Shown here in pieces: positions 17,349-26,062 of a stretch of 64,000 nt of DNA; the first letter of the stretch is position 1, and every line of letters begins with the position of its first letter. The position numbers were made by a program, and so were the translations under genes. The notes below the pieces were generated by a model that was given only the letters and a program-made list of their open reading frames with translations, was not told where the DNA came from and did no database searches. The stretch is from CAYJBH01 sp964370825 (lineage in GTDB: Bacteria; Bacillota; Clostridia; Oscillospirales; Ruminococcaceae). Location of the stretch: NCBI GenBank assembly GCA_964370825.1, contig CAYJKY010000015.1, positions 4,578-68,577 of the forward strand, in the 5' to 3' direction.

Positions 17349-18014
17349 TCAAACTGTCTTACTCTTTCTTCCCCTCTCGGTGGAAGCGAAGGCAAATCCG
17401 TAAACCTTTACCGCTCCGGCTCTTTTCAGCACTGCAGCCATCTCGTTCATGGTGTTTCCTGTGGTAATAACATCATCCACAATTAATACCGACCTGCCAT
17501 TTACTGCATCTGTATTTATACATTTAAATGCACCTGAAAGATTCTTCCTTCGGTTGTTTAGCTCCAGCTCATGTTGTTTCTTCGTGTCCTTTATCTTGAT
17601 AATTGCATCTGTGCGAGGAATTCCGGTTTTCCTTGCTATTTCGGCAAGAAAGCTTTCGGCAAGACTGTACCGTTTTGCTTTAAAATCCGGCACTCTCAAC
17701 ATACAGTCGATTTTACCAAAAAGATAATCCGGGAAATCATCCGAATATACCTTTGCCAGTTCCCTACCGTCCTGTTCGTCATTTCTGAACTTAATTCTTG
17801 TTATGGAATTCCTGATACAACCGTCATAACGATAGAGTGCTGCAACGCCGTCAAGCTTATCGCTGTCTGCATGTTGCTTCACCAATAAGCAGGAGGGCAG
17901 ACGAAAGTCCTCCGGTTCGCAATCCGGACATTTGGACAAAAAGCCTACTACGCTACTGCAAAATATACATCGTTTTGGAAAAAACAGATTTGAAACAAAA
18001 TCAACTATCTTCAC
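17349..18014 (-). CDS. comF: ComF family phosphoribosyltransferase-like protein
   Basis: A 221-residue ComF-type protein, associated with DNA uptake and single-stranded DNA handling in Firmicutes. An N-terminal zinc ribbon (RCIFC and KCPDCE) is followed by a phosphoribosyltransferase domain with the PRPP loop SVLIVDDVITTGNTMNE. The start overlaps the end of recD2 by 14 nt, so the two are translationally linked. No other competence genes are in the window, so a competence role is not shown. Confidence 0.92.
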   Translation of the reverse strand: MKIVDFVSNLFFPKRCIFCSSVVGFLSKCPDCEPEDFRLPSCLLVKQHADSDKLDGVAALYRYDGCIRNSITRIKFRNDEQDGRELAKVYSDDFPDYLFGKIDCMLRVPDFKAKRYSLAESFLAEIARKTGIPRTDAIIKIKDTKKQHELELNNRRKNLSGAFKCINTDAVNGRSVLIVDDVITTGNTMNEMAAVLKRAGAVKVYGFAFASTERGRKSKTV

Positions 18015-20202
18015 ACAAAAACCTCTCTATCAGGCTGTATCTAAGCGATGACTTTTTATCGGCAAGCATGTCTGCAATGACCGACCTATCACCGACAGTT
18101 ACAAGCAGTTCCCTTGCTCTTGTGACCGCAGTGTATAAAAGATTTAGGTAGCACAGCCGCTTTGGTATGTCACAAAGAGGAAGAATTACGCATGTAAACT
18201 CGCTACCCTGACTTTTATGCACCGTTATTGCATAGGCATGTTCAAGCTCTAAAAGTTGTTCGGTTGCATATTTATACGTCCTATCATCATAGATGATTTT
18301 AATTATGCCTTTTCTTTTGTCAATATCTTTTATATATCCAATATCTCCGTTAAACACGCCGGAGCTCACAAATCCGTCCTCACGTTCAAACTGTAGATCA
18401 TAGTTGTTTTTGGTCTGCATCACCTTGTCACCGACCCTAAAAATTCTCTCTGCAACCGTTATCTGCGGTTTACTCTCCTCCTCGGGGTTGAGGAGATGTT
18501 GCAACAGCGGATTTAACGCCTGTGTTCCAAGCGGACCTACCTTTGTTGCGCAGAGTATCTGAATATCGGTAAGGCTGTCATATCCGTATTTATTGCCGAG
18601 TCTATATGTCGCAAGGTCTAAAACGGTGCGCTGTGCCTTTTCTCCAACCTGCTCGATGAAGAAATAATCACCGGTTTTATTGTCACAAATCGGAAACTCA
18701 CCTCTTTGTATCCTATGTGCATTACTTACAATCAAGCTACTTTGAGACTGGCGAAACACCTCGCTTAATGAAACCGATGCTATCTGCCCCGACTCCATAA
18801 TGCTTTTAAGGATGTTTCCCGGCCCCACAGAGGGCAGCTGATCCGAGTCCCCTATTATTATCAGCCTTGCATGGCTTGGAAGTGCACGAAGTAACGAGCA
18901 GAACAAAAATATATCTACCATCGACATTTCATCTACTATGACTGTATCATATTTAAGAGGCTTCAACTCGTTATGTACAAATGTCAGTTCTTCGTTGTTG
19001 CTGAAGTTAACCTCTAACAGTCGGTGAATGGTTGTTGCGTCTCTATCGCATAGCTCGGTCATACGTTTTGCCGCTCTGCCGGTAGGAGCCACAAGTGCTG
19101 TTCGCTGTGCTGATTGTTCTAATAGTGATATGATTGCCTTTACAGTAGTGGTTTTACCGGTACCTGGACCACCGGTAAGCACAAACACGCCACAACTCAT
19201 TGCGCCTTTTATAGCACTTTTTTGTAGCGACTGGTATTGTATCCCCTCAATAATCTCGAGCCTCTCTATCCGTTCACTAAGATCAGAAAGATGGGGGGGC
19301 TTACGTTCACGTAAGCGTAGAAGGCGCTCTGCAATCTCGGTTTCGGTATGATAAAAATCTGACAGATATATATATACGCTGTTGTTTGCAACATGTGTAA
19401 TCAGTTTTTTAGACTCAATTTCATTGCTAAGGGTATGCTCAATTCTAGCCTCCTCTACCCGTAAAAACTGTGCAACGGTAGGTATAAGCTGATGCTTTGG
19501 TATACAGCAGTGTCCGTTGTTGGCGTTGTGGCGAAGCACATGGTAAAGGCCGGCTATCACACGCTCGCCGACATCATGGTCATAGTTTAGCTGGTCAGCA
19601 ATTTTATCTGCAAGAATAAAATCTAAAAGCACCGGAGGGCCACACATAATATATGGGTTTTGAACAACTAAATCTCCAACATTCACACCGTATGCATTGT
19701 ATGCCTGTATTGCGGTTGCAGCGGTAAAACCTAAAGAGGTGAGCCGTACAATAGCCTCACGTAGCCCAAACTGGCGATTGAATTCCTTGGAAATCATCCT
19801 TGCCTTTTCGGGGTTTATGCCTTTCACCTTTGCAAGGCGCTCCGGTTCGGTGCAGATAACCTCAAAGGTGTCATCACCGAACGCCTCGGTTATTCTGCCC
19901 GCAAGTACAGGCCCTATTCCCCTAATCAGTCCACCTGATAGATATAATCTTATGCCGTCCGAGTTTGAAGGCAGCTCGGTGGAATAGCTCTCGACAGAAA
20001 ATTGCTTGCCATAGTTTGGGTGATGTGTAAATCTGCCGTCGGCAGATAATATTTCACCCATGCACAATAGTGGCATACTCCCTACTACCGTAAGTACGCC
20101 ACCATTGTAGATTATCTCGGCTATTGTGTAACCGTTTTCGGAGTTCTGGAAAACGATGTTTTGAATCGTTCCTTCAATCCTTGTCGTCGCACTGCCCTTC
20201 AT
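18001..20202 (-). CDS. recD2: RecD2-type 5'-3' DNA helicase
   Basis: About 733 residues, an SF1 helicase of the RecD-like (YrrC/RecD2) group that works without RecBC in Firmicutes. The N-terminal part has an OB-like segment and helix-hairpin-helix motifs (GIGPVLAGRITEAFG). Motif I is LTGGPGTGKTTTV. Motif II is VIVDEMSMVD. The C-terminal motifs include AYAITVHKSQGSEF and YTAVTRARELL. The second ATG at 20202 is chosen because AGGG lies 6 nt before it; the ATG at 20208 abuts that site. It overlaps a small membrane-protein ORF upstream and comF downstream. Confidence 0.95.
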   Translation of the reverse strand: MKGSATTRIEGTIQNIVFQNSENGYTIAEIIYNGGVLTVVGSMPLLCMGEILSADGRFTHHPNYGKQFSVESYSTELPSNSDGIRLYLSGGLIRGIGPVLAGRITEAFGDDTFEVICTEPERLAKVKGINPEKARMISKEFNRQFGLREAIVRLTSLGFTAATAIQAYNAYGVNVGDLVVQNPYIMCGPPVLLDFILADKIADQLNYDHDVGERVIAGLYHVLRHNANNGHCCIPKHQLIPTVAQFLRVEEARIEHTLSNEIESKKLITHVANNSVYIYLSDFYHTETEIAERLLRLRERKPPHLSDLSERIERLEIIEGIQYQSLQKSAIKGAMSCGVFVLTGGPGTGKTTTVKAIISLLEQSAQRTALVAPTGRAAKRMTELCDRDATTIHRLLEVNFSNNEELTFVHNELKPLKYDTVIVDEMSMVDIFLFCSLLRALPSHARLIIIGDSDQLPSVGPGNILKSIMESGQIASVSLSEVFRQSQSSLIVSNAHRIQRGEFPICDNKTGDYFFIEQVGEKAQRTVLDLATYRLGNKYGYDSLTDIQILCATKVGPLGTQALNPLLQHLLNPEEESKPQITVAERIFRVGDKVMQTKNNYDLQFEREDGFVSSGVFNGDIGYIKDIDKRKGIIKIIYDDRTYKYATEQLLELEHAYAITVHKSQGSEFTCVILPLCDIPKRLCYLNLLYTAVTRARELLVTVGDRSVIADMLADKKSSLRYSLIERFLCEDS

Positions 20203-20305
20203 CAACATCCCTAAAATATAAATCTAATGATTTTACAATTGTCACTGCAATGTGCCATAAACCGAAAAGGAAAACCGCACAAAACAAAATGTGCCAAGCC
20301 GCCAT
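20174..20305 (-). CDS. Small predicted membrane protein (43 residues)
   Basis: A short ORF found by reading the minus strand between the M18 peptidase gene and recD2. It starts MAAWHILFCAVFLFGLWHI, a single hydrophobic helix, then a charged tail rich in Asp and Glu. An AGGTG site lies 6 nt before the ATG. It ends 35 nt inside recD2, out of frame, which would couple the two genes. It fills the otherwise empty gap in a tightly packed run. No homology is claimed; it could be a chance ORF. Confidence 0.45.
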   Translation of the reverse strand: MAAWHILFCAVFLFGLWHIAVTIVKSLDLYFRDVDEGQCDDKD

Positions 20306-20354
20306 ATTTCACCTATTCTAAAAGTATCGTCACCTTAGAATATGCATTGAGCGG

Positions 20355-21752
20355 CTAAAATGCGAAAAATTTAGTATATGCGCCGTATAAAGCATAAAGA
20401 TCGGCCTTAGAAATAACCTCAAACGGTGAGTGCATAGATGCAACAGCAATTCCGATATCCACCGTTTCAAATCCCATGTCTCCAAGAAAAGATGCTACCG
20501 TACCACCGCCACCAGCGTCCACGGCGCCAAGCTCGGCAACCTGGTATGCACAGCCACTTTCCTCAATAACATTTAAAGCAAAGTACATCGCCTCGGCGCT
20601 CGCATCGTTAGAACCGCCTTTTCCGCGAACTCCGGTATATTTTGTCAATACAAGTCCCCTACCCAAATATGCAGAATTTTGTTTGTCAAAAACAGAGGCA
20701 AATCTACCATCAAAGGCAGCGGCAACGTCACCGGAAAAAACAAAACTGTTCTGCACCATGGTGAGGTAATCTTCACCCGTAGCGGCTATTAAGGACATCA
20801 GGACATTTTTAAGAAAGTCTCCACCGAGACCGGCAGGACCTACCGACCCAATCTCCTCCTTATCGGCAAGAACAAGCATTGCAGTTTTTTTCGGTGCTCC
20901 CTGCTCTAACAGTGCGGCAAGTCCGGCAAAACTGCAGGAACGGTCATCATGTCCGTATGCTCCGACCATTGATCGGTCAAACCCCACATCCTTTGGCAAA
21001 AATGCCGGGACAATCTCCAGCTCAGCGCGTATAAAATCATGCTCGGTTATGTTGTATTTTTCATTTAACAGCTTTAATACGGCTAGCTTGACTGCATCCT
21101 TTTCTCCATCCTCAAAGTCCGGAAGCCCAGCTATTACAACGGTAAGCTCCTCACCCTTAAGTCCGTCGCCAAGTGTTCGTTTGCTCTGCTCACTAGCAAG
21201 GTGCGGAAGTAGGTCAAGGATGGTAAACACAGGATCTTTTGCGTCAAGCCCTACAGTCAGCTCAAGGCGACTACCGTCCTTACGGTAGATGGCTCCGCAA
21301 AGTGCAAGCGGCATTGCACCCCACTGATATTTACGAATTCCCCCATAATAATGCGTCTTAAGATATGCGGTTCCATCTTGTTCAAAGAGCGGGTTAGGTT
21401 TTATGTCAAGGCGTGGAACATCAATGTGGGTTGCTATAATATGAACTCCATTCTGTAGTGGCTCACTACCCATAATAAAGGCTATTACCCCTTTTTCACC
21501 ACACTTTACAAATTTTTTGTCTCCCGCCTTCGGTGATTCGCCAGCCTTAAGCGCAGAAAAGCCTTCCTTAATTAGCATCCTCTCGGATGTTGCAACACAC
21601 ATTCTCTCGGTATATCCGGAAAGAAGAAAGTTTTTATATTTTTCCGCAAACTTATCTATCTTCTTTAGATTTTTTTCGGTGAATTTTTTGTATCTCTCAC
21701 CATCAATAAACAGTTCCTTGTTCTTTTTTGCGGTGTCGTTTTCCTTTTTCAT
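20355..21752 (-). CDS. M18 family zinc aminopeptidase
   Basis: A 465-residue metallo-aminopeptidase of the aminopeptidase I/aspartyl aminopeptidase group, removing N-terminal residues from peptides in the cytoplasm. Visible metal and catalytic positions are IIATHIDVPRLD (His), GAYGHDDRSC (Asp), DKEEIGSVGPAG (paired Glu) and a late AVASMHSPFEV (His). Length is normal for the clostridial type. It is only 9 nt downstream of the coaE–transglycosylase gene, in the prfA run. Exact specificity is unknown. Confidence 0.94.
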   Translation of the reverse strand: MKKENDTAKKNKELFIDGERYKKFTEKNLKKIDKFAEKYKNFLLSGYTERMCVATSERMLIKEGFSALKAGESPKAGDKKFVKCGEKGVIAFIMGSEPLQNGVHIIATHIDVPRLDIKPNPLFEQDGTAYLKTHYYGGIRKYQWGAMPLALCGAIYRKDGSRLELTVGLDAKDPVFTILDLLPHLASEQSKRTLGDGLKGEELTVVIAGLPDFEDGEKDAVKLAVLKLLNEKYNITEHDFIRAELEIVPAFLPKDVGFDRSMVGAYGHDDRSCSFAGLAALLEQGAPKKTAMLVLADKEEIGSVGPAGLGGDFLKNVLMSLIAATGEDYLTMVQNSFVFSGDVAAAFDGRFASVFDKQNSAYLGRGLVLTKYTGVRGKGGSNDASAEAMYFALNVIEESGCAYQVAELGAVDAGGGGTVASFLGDMGFETVDIGIAVASMHSPFEVISKADLYALYGAYTKFFAF

Positions 21753-21761
21753 TTTTACTCC

Positions 21762-22964
21762 TTACTGATTATATATATTTAAATAGTTTTCGTAGTTTGT
21801 GTTGATTTTATCCACATAGTGGTTCATCTGTTCAAAGGGGAAAACGTCAAGTGTCTTTCCATTGCTACTGTAGGCAGTATCCTCAAGTAGTCCGTCCACC
21901 GTACCCCAACCGCTATGATATGCGGCGGCGGCGGTAGAGATGTCATCGGAATAACGATCAAGGCATCTGCTGATATAGTAGCTGCCAAAGCGGATATTCA
22001 CCTCCGGATCAAACATGTCGTCATAGTCATGTTCTCCGCCCGGATCAATCTGTAGCTGAATCCAGTCAAAGGTGTCCTCGGTTATCTGCATTAGCCCCCT
22101 CGCACCCACATTTGAAACAGCTTCAGGGTCAAACCCACTCTCTGTATGGATAAAAGCAAATATCAGATATCTGTCAAGGTCGTAATCTTTGGCGGCATCG
22201 TCGACATAGCTTGTAAAGTCAAGGCGATATACCTCCTGCTCGATAGAGGATAACATTCTCGATGTAAGACCGATAATCGGAACTAGCAATATCAATAGCA
22301 GTATCGGAAACCAACGTCGAAGTCCGTGCGGTATTCGCCTTCTCCTTATCGGCTTTCCTTTGTTTTTTTTCACGGTTGTAGCAATTTTCTTCAACAGTTG
22401 TTCCGCCTTTAAATGCAGTTCCTCCGTGGTGGTATTGTTAGAAATAATATAGTCTGCGGCAGAAGAAAGTCGTGATGAAGAATGCTGGGTAGCAAGCCGC
22501 TTTTTAGCCTGTTCGTATGTCATTCCTCGATTTACCAACCTTGAAAGCTGTTTTTTCTCATCTGCTTTTACCACCACAATCTTATCACAGTAGTGCTCAA
22601 GAGGGTAATCTACTAAGAGAGGAACATCGATAAAAACTAAATCCTCTCCGGCCTCGGCATATAAATTAATTTGCTTAATTACCAGCTTGTTAATATAGGG
22701 GTGTGTAATAGAATTTAGTAGTCTTTGATGCTTTTTATCTTCAAATGCCCTTGCAGAAAGTTTTGCCCTGTCTAAGCTACCATCCGAGTTAAGAACATCC
22801 GAGCCGAAAGCCTTAGCAAGTTCGACTAAACAGGGCGAACCCTTTTCAATCACTCTGCCGGCTATCCTATCACAATCAATTGTAGGGTAACCTTTTGAGG
22901 CGAGATAGGCGGTAAGAGCCGTTTTACCGCTTCCGGAACGTCCGGTTATGCCTATTATTGTCAT
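21762..22964 (-). CDS. coaE: Fusion of dephospho-CoA kinase (CoaE) and membrane-bound lytic transglycosylase (SLT)
   Basis: One 400-codon frame holds two unrelated enzymes. Residues 1-195 are CoaE, the last step of coenzyme A synthesis: P-loop GRSGSGKT (8-15), TIDCDRIAG, and FIDVPLLVDY. A basic linker (KPIRRRR, 204-210) leads to a membrane helix (219-235). Residues 250-395 are an SLT transglycosylase cleaving cell-wall glycan: TESGFDP with catalytic Glu275, GLMQIT (290-295) and AAAAYHSGWG. The topology fits a cytoplasmic kinase and an outer-face hydrolase. A GTG at 22373 (codon 198) could start a separate SLT protein, but no good ribosome binding site precedes it. It overlaps the upstream gene by 4 nt. 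Confidence 0.93.
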   Translation of the reverse strand: MTIIGITGRSGSGKTALTAYLASKGYPTIDCDRIAGRVIEKGSPCLVELAKAFGSDVLNSDGSLDRAKLSARAFEDKKHQRLLNSITHPYINKLVIKQINLYAEAGEDLVFIDVPLLVDYPLEHYCDKIVVVKADEKKQLSRLVNRGMTYEQAKKRLATQHSSSRLSSAADYIISNNTTTEELHLKAEQLLKKIATTVKKNKGKPIRRRRIPHGLRRWFPILLLILLVPIIGLTSRMLSSIEQEVYRLDFTSYVDDAAKDYDLDRYLIFAFIHTESGFDPEAVSNVGARGLMQITEDTFDWIQLQIDPGGEHDYDDMFDPEVNIRFGSYYISRCLDRYSDDISTAAAAYHSGWGTVDGLLEDTAYSSNGKTLDVFPFEQMNHYVDKINTNYENYLNIYNQ

Positions 22965-23947
22965 TCGTAATCCACCTTACCCTCGGCGGCCTTGAACAGC
23001 CTGTTAAAAACCGCCTCATGTTTTTTTTCAGCATGTATATACCAACGCTCTAATCCGTATTCATCCAGAGAATTTAGTATAGCAAACAGCCGATGTTGTT
23101 GCTGTTTTTCGTCATTTGATATACCAAAGCTTATGCATTTCTCTGCACTAATATCCTTAATCTCCTCCTCATGGCATACAACACCAAATGGTGCCTTTTT
23201 ATCTTTTAGGTATTTAACAAAGGAGTTTCCACAGTACAGAATAACTTCGCAGAACGGTGCATAATGACGATACTTCATTCCCGGTGCACTCGGAGAACTT
23301 TTTTTAGTTTGCCCCACACCAAGTCCAAGAACACTTTCAAGTTCAAAACGTGTTATGTCTCCGGGGCGCAGAAGGGTTGCATCACCGTCTCCAAGGTAGA
23401 TAATACTACTCTCAACTCCTACCGAACAGCTACCGCCGTCTACGATCAATGGAATTGACCCGGACAGCTGTGTAAAAACCGAATTAGCATCGGTCGGACT
23501 CGGCTTACCGGATATGTTCGCCGATGGTGCAGCTATCGCAACACCACACCCGGCTATAACCTCTCTAAAAAAACTACTGTTTGGAATCCTTACGGCAACT
23601 GTATCCTGCCCTGCCGTTATATAGTCCGAGACCAAGGAAGAGCGTTTTGTAACAATCGTTAACGGTCCCGGCCAAAACGACTCTGCAAGCTTATAAAATC
23701 TATCGTCAACATCATCAACATATCTTCGTGCCATGTCAATGCCGTCACAATGAAGGATTAAGGGATTATCGGCAGGCCTGTTTTTAACGGAAAAGATTTT
23801 CCTAACACCCTGTTTGCTGTCGCACCTTGCCGCAAGTCCGTATACGGTCTCGGAAGGAATTGCCACAACCTCACCTGCGGTTAAAAAATCAACGGCTTGC
23901 CTGACAGCTTTTTCCCCCTCTGTCAGCATCAAGGTTTTATACTTCAT
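22961..23947 (-). CDS. L-threonylcarbamoyladenylate synthase (Sua5/YwlC type)
   Basis: About 328 residues. It makes threonylcarbamoyl-AMP for the t6A37 modification of ANN-decoding tRNAs. The YrdC domain (1-200) shows GEVVAIPSETVYGLAARCDS, KNRPADNPLILH and APSANISGKPSPT. The C-terminal Sua5 domain follows a linker with APGMKYRHYAP. The ATG at 23947 is used; a GTG at 23956 is an alternative. Both overlap the 3' end of prfA, and the 3' end overlaps coaE by 4 nt, indicating tight coupling. The prfA–sua5 order is common in Firmicutes. Confidence 0.95.
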   Translation of the reverse strand: MKYKTLMLTEGEKAVRQAVDFLTAGEVVAIPSETVYGLAARCDSKQGVRKIFSVKNRPADNPLILHCDGIDMARRYVDDVDDRFYKLAESFWPGPLTIVTKRSSLVSDYITAGQDTVAVRIPNSSFFREVIAGCGVAIAAPSANISGKPSPTDANSVFTQLSGSIPLIVDGGSCSVGVESSIIYLGDGDATLLRPGDITRFELESVLGLGVGQTKKSSPSAPGMKYRHYAPFCEVILYCGNSFVKYLKDKKAPFGVVCHEEEIKDISAEKCISFGISNDEKQQQHRLFAILNSLDEYGLERWYIHAEKKHEAVFNRLFKAAEGKVDYE

Positions 23948-25019
23948 CGCTCTCACTTGATTTTAGCTTTTCGGCACGATCGGCGGTTATCAAAGCATCG
24001 AAAATCTCATCTAAATCACCGTTTAATATGGCCTCAAGCCTGTAAAGGGTAAGACCTATACGGTGGTCGGTCATTCTACCTTGCGGATAGTTATAGGTTC
24101 TAATTCGTTCACTTCTGTCGCCGGTACCGACCTGGCTTTTACGCTCCTTAGCAATCGCCTCTGCCTGCTCACGTTGTTTTTCCTCATATAGTTTACTGCG
24201 AAGAACTTTAAAAGCTCTGTCACGGTTTTTATGCTGACTTCGCTCGTCCTGACATTCCACCACCAATCCTGTTGGTAGGTAGGTAAGCCGGATAGCACTT
24301 TCGGTTTTATTAACATGCTGGCCGCCGGCGCCGGAAGCTCTGAAGGTGTCAACCTGCACATCTGCGGTGTTTATTTCAAAGTCAATTTCCTCAACCTCGG
24401 GTAAAACAGCCACCGTTACGGTCGAGGTGTGAATTCTTCCCTGTGTCTCGGTTTCCGGAACACGTTGTACACGGTGCACACCGCTTTCAAACTTTAAACG
24501 ACCGTAAGCACCTTCTCCGGATATTAAAAAGCTTATCTCTTTATATCCTTGCAGATTAGTCTCATTGGCGTTTAATATTTCAACCTTTAGCCTGTTACGC
24601 TCCGCGTACATGGAATACATTCTGAAAAGGCTGCCGGCAAAAAGTGCCGCCTCGTCTCCGCCTGCACCTCCTCGTATCTCCACTATGGTATTGTTGTCGT
24701 CATTTTCATCTTTAGGTATGAGTAAAATTTTAATGTCCTCACTAAGTTCCTCACAGCGCTGCTTGGCTTCAAGGAATTCGGACTGAACCATCTCTTTAAA
24801 ATCGGGTTCAAGCCCACCCTCGTCAAGCATGGATTTTGCATCATTCATCTCGTTATCAGCCTTGCAAAATTCATCATATTTCTCCATGAGGGGGGTTAAA
24901 TTTTTGTGTTCCTTCATGTACTTTCTGTACTGTTCATTATCCGATATTACCGCCGGAATTACAATCTGCTCCGACACAAAGTCATATCTTGCCTTTATTT
25001 CTTTTAGTTTGTCTATCAT
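23937..25019 (-). CDS. prfA: Peptide chain release factor 1
   Basis: A 360-residue class I release factor that reads UAA and UAG and hydrolyses the peptidyl-tRNA. The universal GGQ motif is in RASGAGGQHVNKTESA, and the segment RIHTSTVTVAVLPE is characteristic of RF1. Full length for the family. It is the first gene of the minus-strand run that continues through sua5, coaE–SLT, M18 peptidase, recD2 and comF. A clear promoter lies upstream. prmC, which methylates the GGQ Gln and is often next to prfA, is not adjacent here. Confidence 0.97.
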   Translation of the reverse strand: MIDKLKEIKARYDFVSEQIVIPAVISDNEQYRKYMKEHKNLTPLMEKYDEFCKADNEMNDAKSMLDEGGLEPDFKEMVQSEFLEAKQRCEELSEDIKILLIPKDENDDNNTIVEIRGGAGGDEAALFAGSLFRMYSMYAERNRLKVEILNANETNLQGYKEISFLISGEGAYGRLKFESGVHRVQRVPETETQGRIHTSTVTVAVLPEVEEIDFEINTADVQVDTFRASGAGGQHVNKTESAIRLTYLPTGLVVECQDERSQHKNRDRAFKVLRSKLYEEKQREQAEAIAKERKSQVGTGDRSERIRTYNYPQGRMTDHRIGLTLYRLEAILNGDLDEIFDALITADRAEKLKSSESDEV

Positions 25020-25047
25020 ATTTCCTCTGTTTATGGCTATTTAAATA

Positions 25048-25076
25048 ATTATATACGAAACCAAACGCAAATGCAA
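25048..25076 (-). promoter_or_regulatory. SigA promoter of the prfA operon
   Basis: On the minus strand TTGCAT and TATAAT are separated by 17 nt, ending 28 nt before the prfA start codon. Confidence 0.65.
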
Positions 25077-25139
25077 ATATTTCTTTAACGGCTTGCATAT
25101 AGTTTGATATGTAAAAATTCATCTGTGGAGTGTTAAATT

Positions 25140-26045
25140 ATGGAATATAAGCTGGAAGGCGATTACCAAGAAGCCGGCAAGCTGTCGGTAGAACAACTAA
25201 TCATTGCAAAGAGTCGTGGAACAATTCTTCAAGCAACCGCATTGCTTTTTGATGTAAAGCGAAGAATTTGTTTCGAATTCGGAGAATATAAAGCGATAAT
25301 GCCGTTTGAAGAAACCGCATACTATCCCGATAACAGCGAGATTAAGGACATTGCAATCCTATCTAAGGTCGGGCAAAAGGTCTGCTTTATTATTACAGAT
25401 ATAGACTTCACCTCTGCCGATCCGATATTTATATTGTCTCGCAGGGAGGCACAGCTTCGTTGCTATGAGGATTATTTGTCCGACAAAAAACCGGGTGATG
25501 TGATAAACTGTAGGGTTACCCATATCGAGCGATATGGTGCATTCTGCGATATCGGCTGCGGTATCGCCGGTCTTTTGCACATTGATTGTCTTTCGGTCTC
25601 GAGAATAGCAACACCTCACGACAGGGTTTACAAGGGACAAACTATAAGGTCGGTCATTAAGTCCTTTGATGAGCGCGGTAGAGTTCTGCTAACTTTAAAA
25701 GAGCTTCTCGGAGATTGGGACGAAAATGCCGCCTGTTTCTCTGCCGGTGAAACGGTGGTCGGAGTGGTCAGAAGCATTGAGGAGTACGGCATATTTATCG
25801 AGTTATTACCAAATCTTTCCGGGCTTGCCGAACCTGTAGTAGGTCTTGAAATTGGGCAATCGGTAAGCGTATACATAAAAAGCATAATACCGGAAAAAAT
25901 GAAGGTAAAGCTTGCAATTGTCGGGGTGTTAGAGGACGCCGTGATAAACCATAAGCTACACTATTTTTATAATGAGAATCATATCGATAAGTTTTGCTAT
26001 GCAAGTGAGAGCTCAGGACGAGATGTCACCAGCTATTTTGATTGA
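25140..26045 (+). CDS. S1 RNA-binding domain protein
   Basis: A 301-residue protein with at least two S1 (OB-fold) domains: about residues 115-170 (GDVINCRVTHIERYGAFCDIG) and about 200-245 (GETVVGVVRSIEEYGIFIEL). An N-terminal unit (GTILQATALLFDVKRRICFEF) looks like a more divergent S1-like barrel. Small S1-like proteins of this shape in Clostridia are often called S1 homologues and probably bind mRNA, but a ribosomal role is not shown. It is divergent from prfA and convergent with tyrS. Confidence 0.9.
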   Translation: MEYKLEGDYQEAGKLSVEQLIIAKSRGTILQATALLFDVKRRICFEFGEYKAIMPFEETAYYPDNSEIKDIAILSKVGQKVCFIITDIDFTSADPIFILSRREAQLRCYEDYLSDKKPGDVINCRVTHIERYGAFCDIGCGIAGLLHIDCLSVSRIATPHDRVYKGQTIRSVIKSFDERGRVLLTLKELLGDWDENAACFSAGETVVGVVRSIEEYGIFIELLPNLSGLAEPVVGLEIGQSVSVYIKSIIPEKMKVKLAIVGVLEDAVINHKLHYFYNENHIDKFCYASESSGRDVTSYFD

Positions 26046-26062
26046 TAAGATTAATTCACCGA

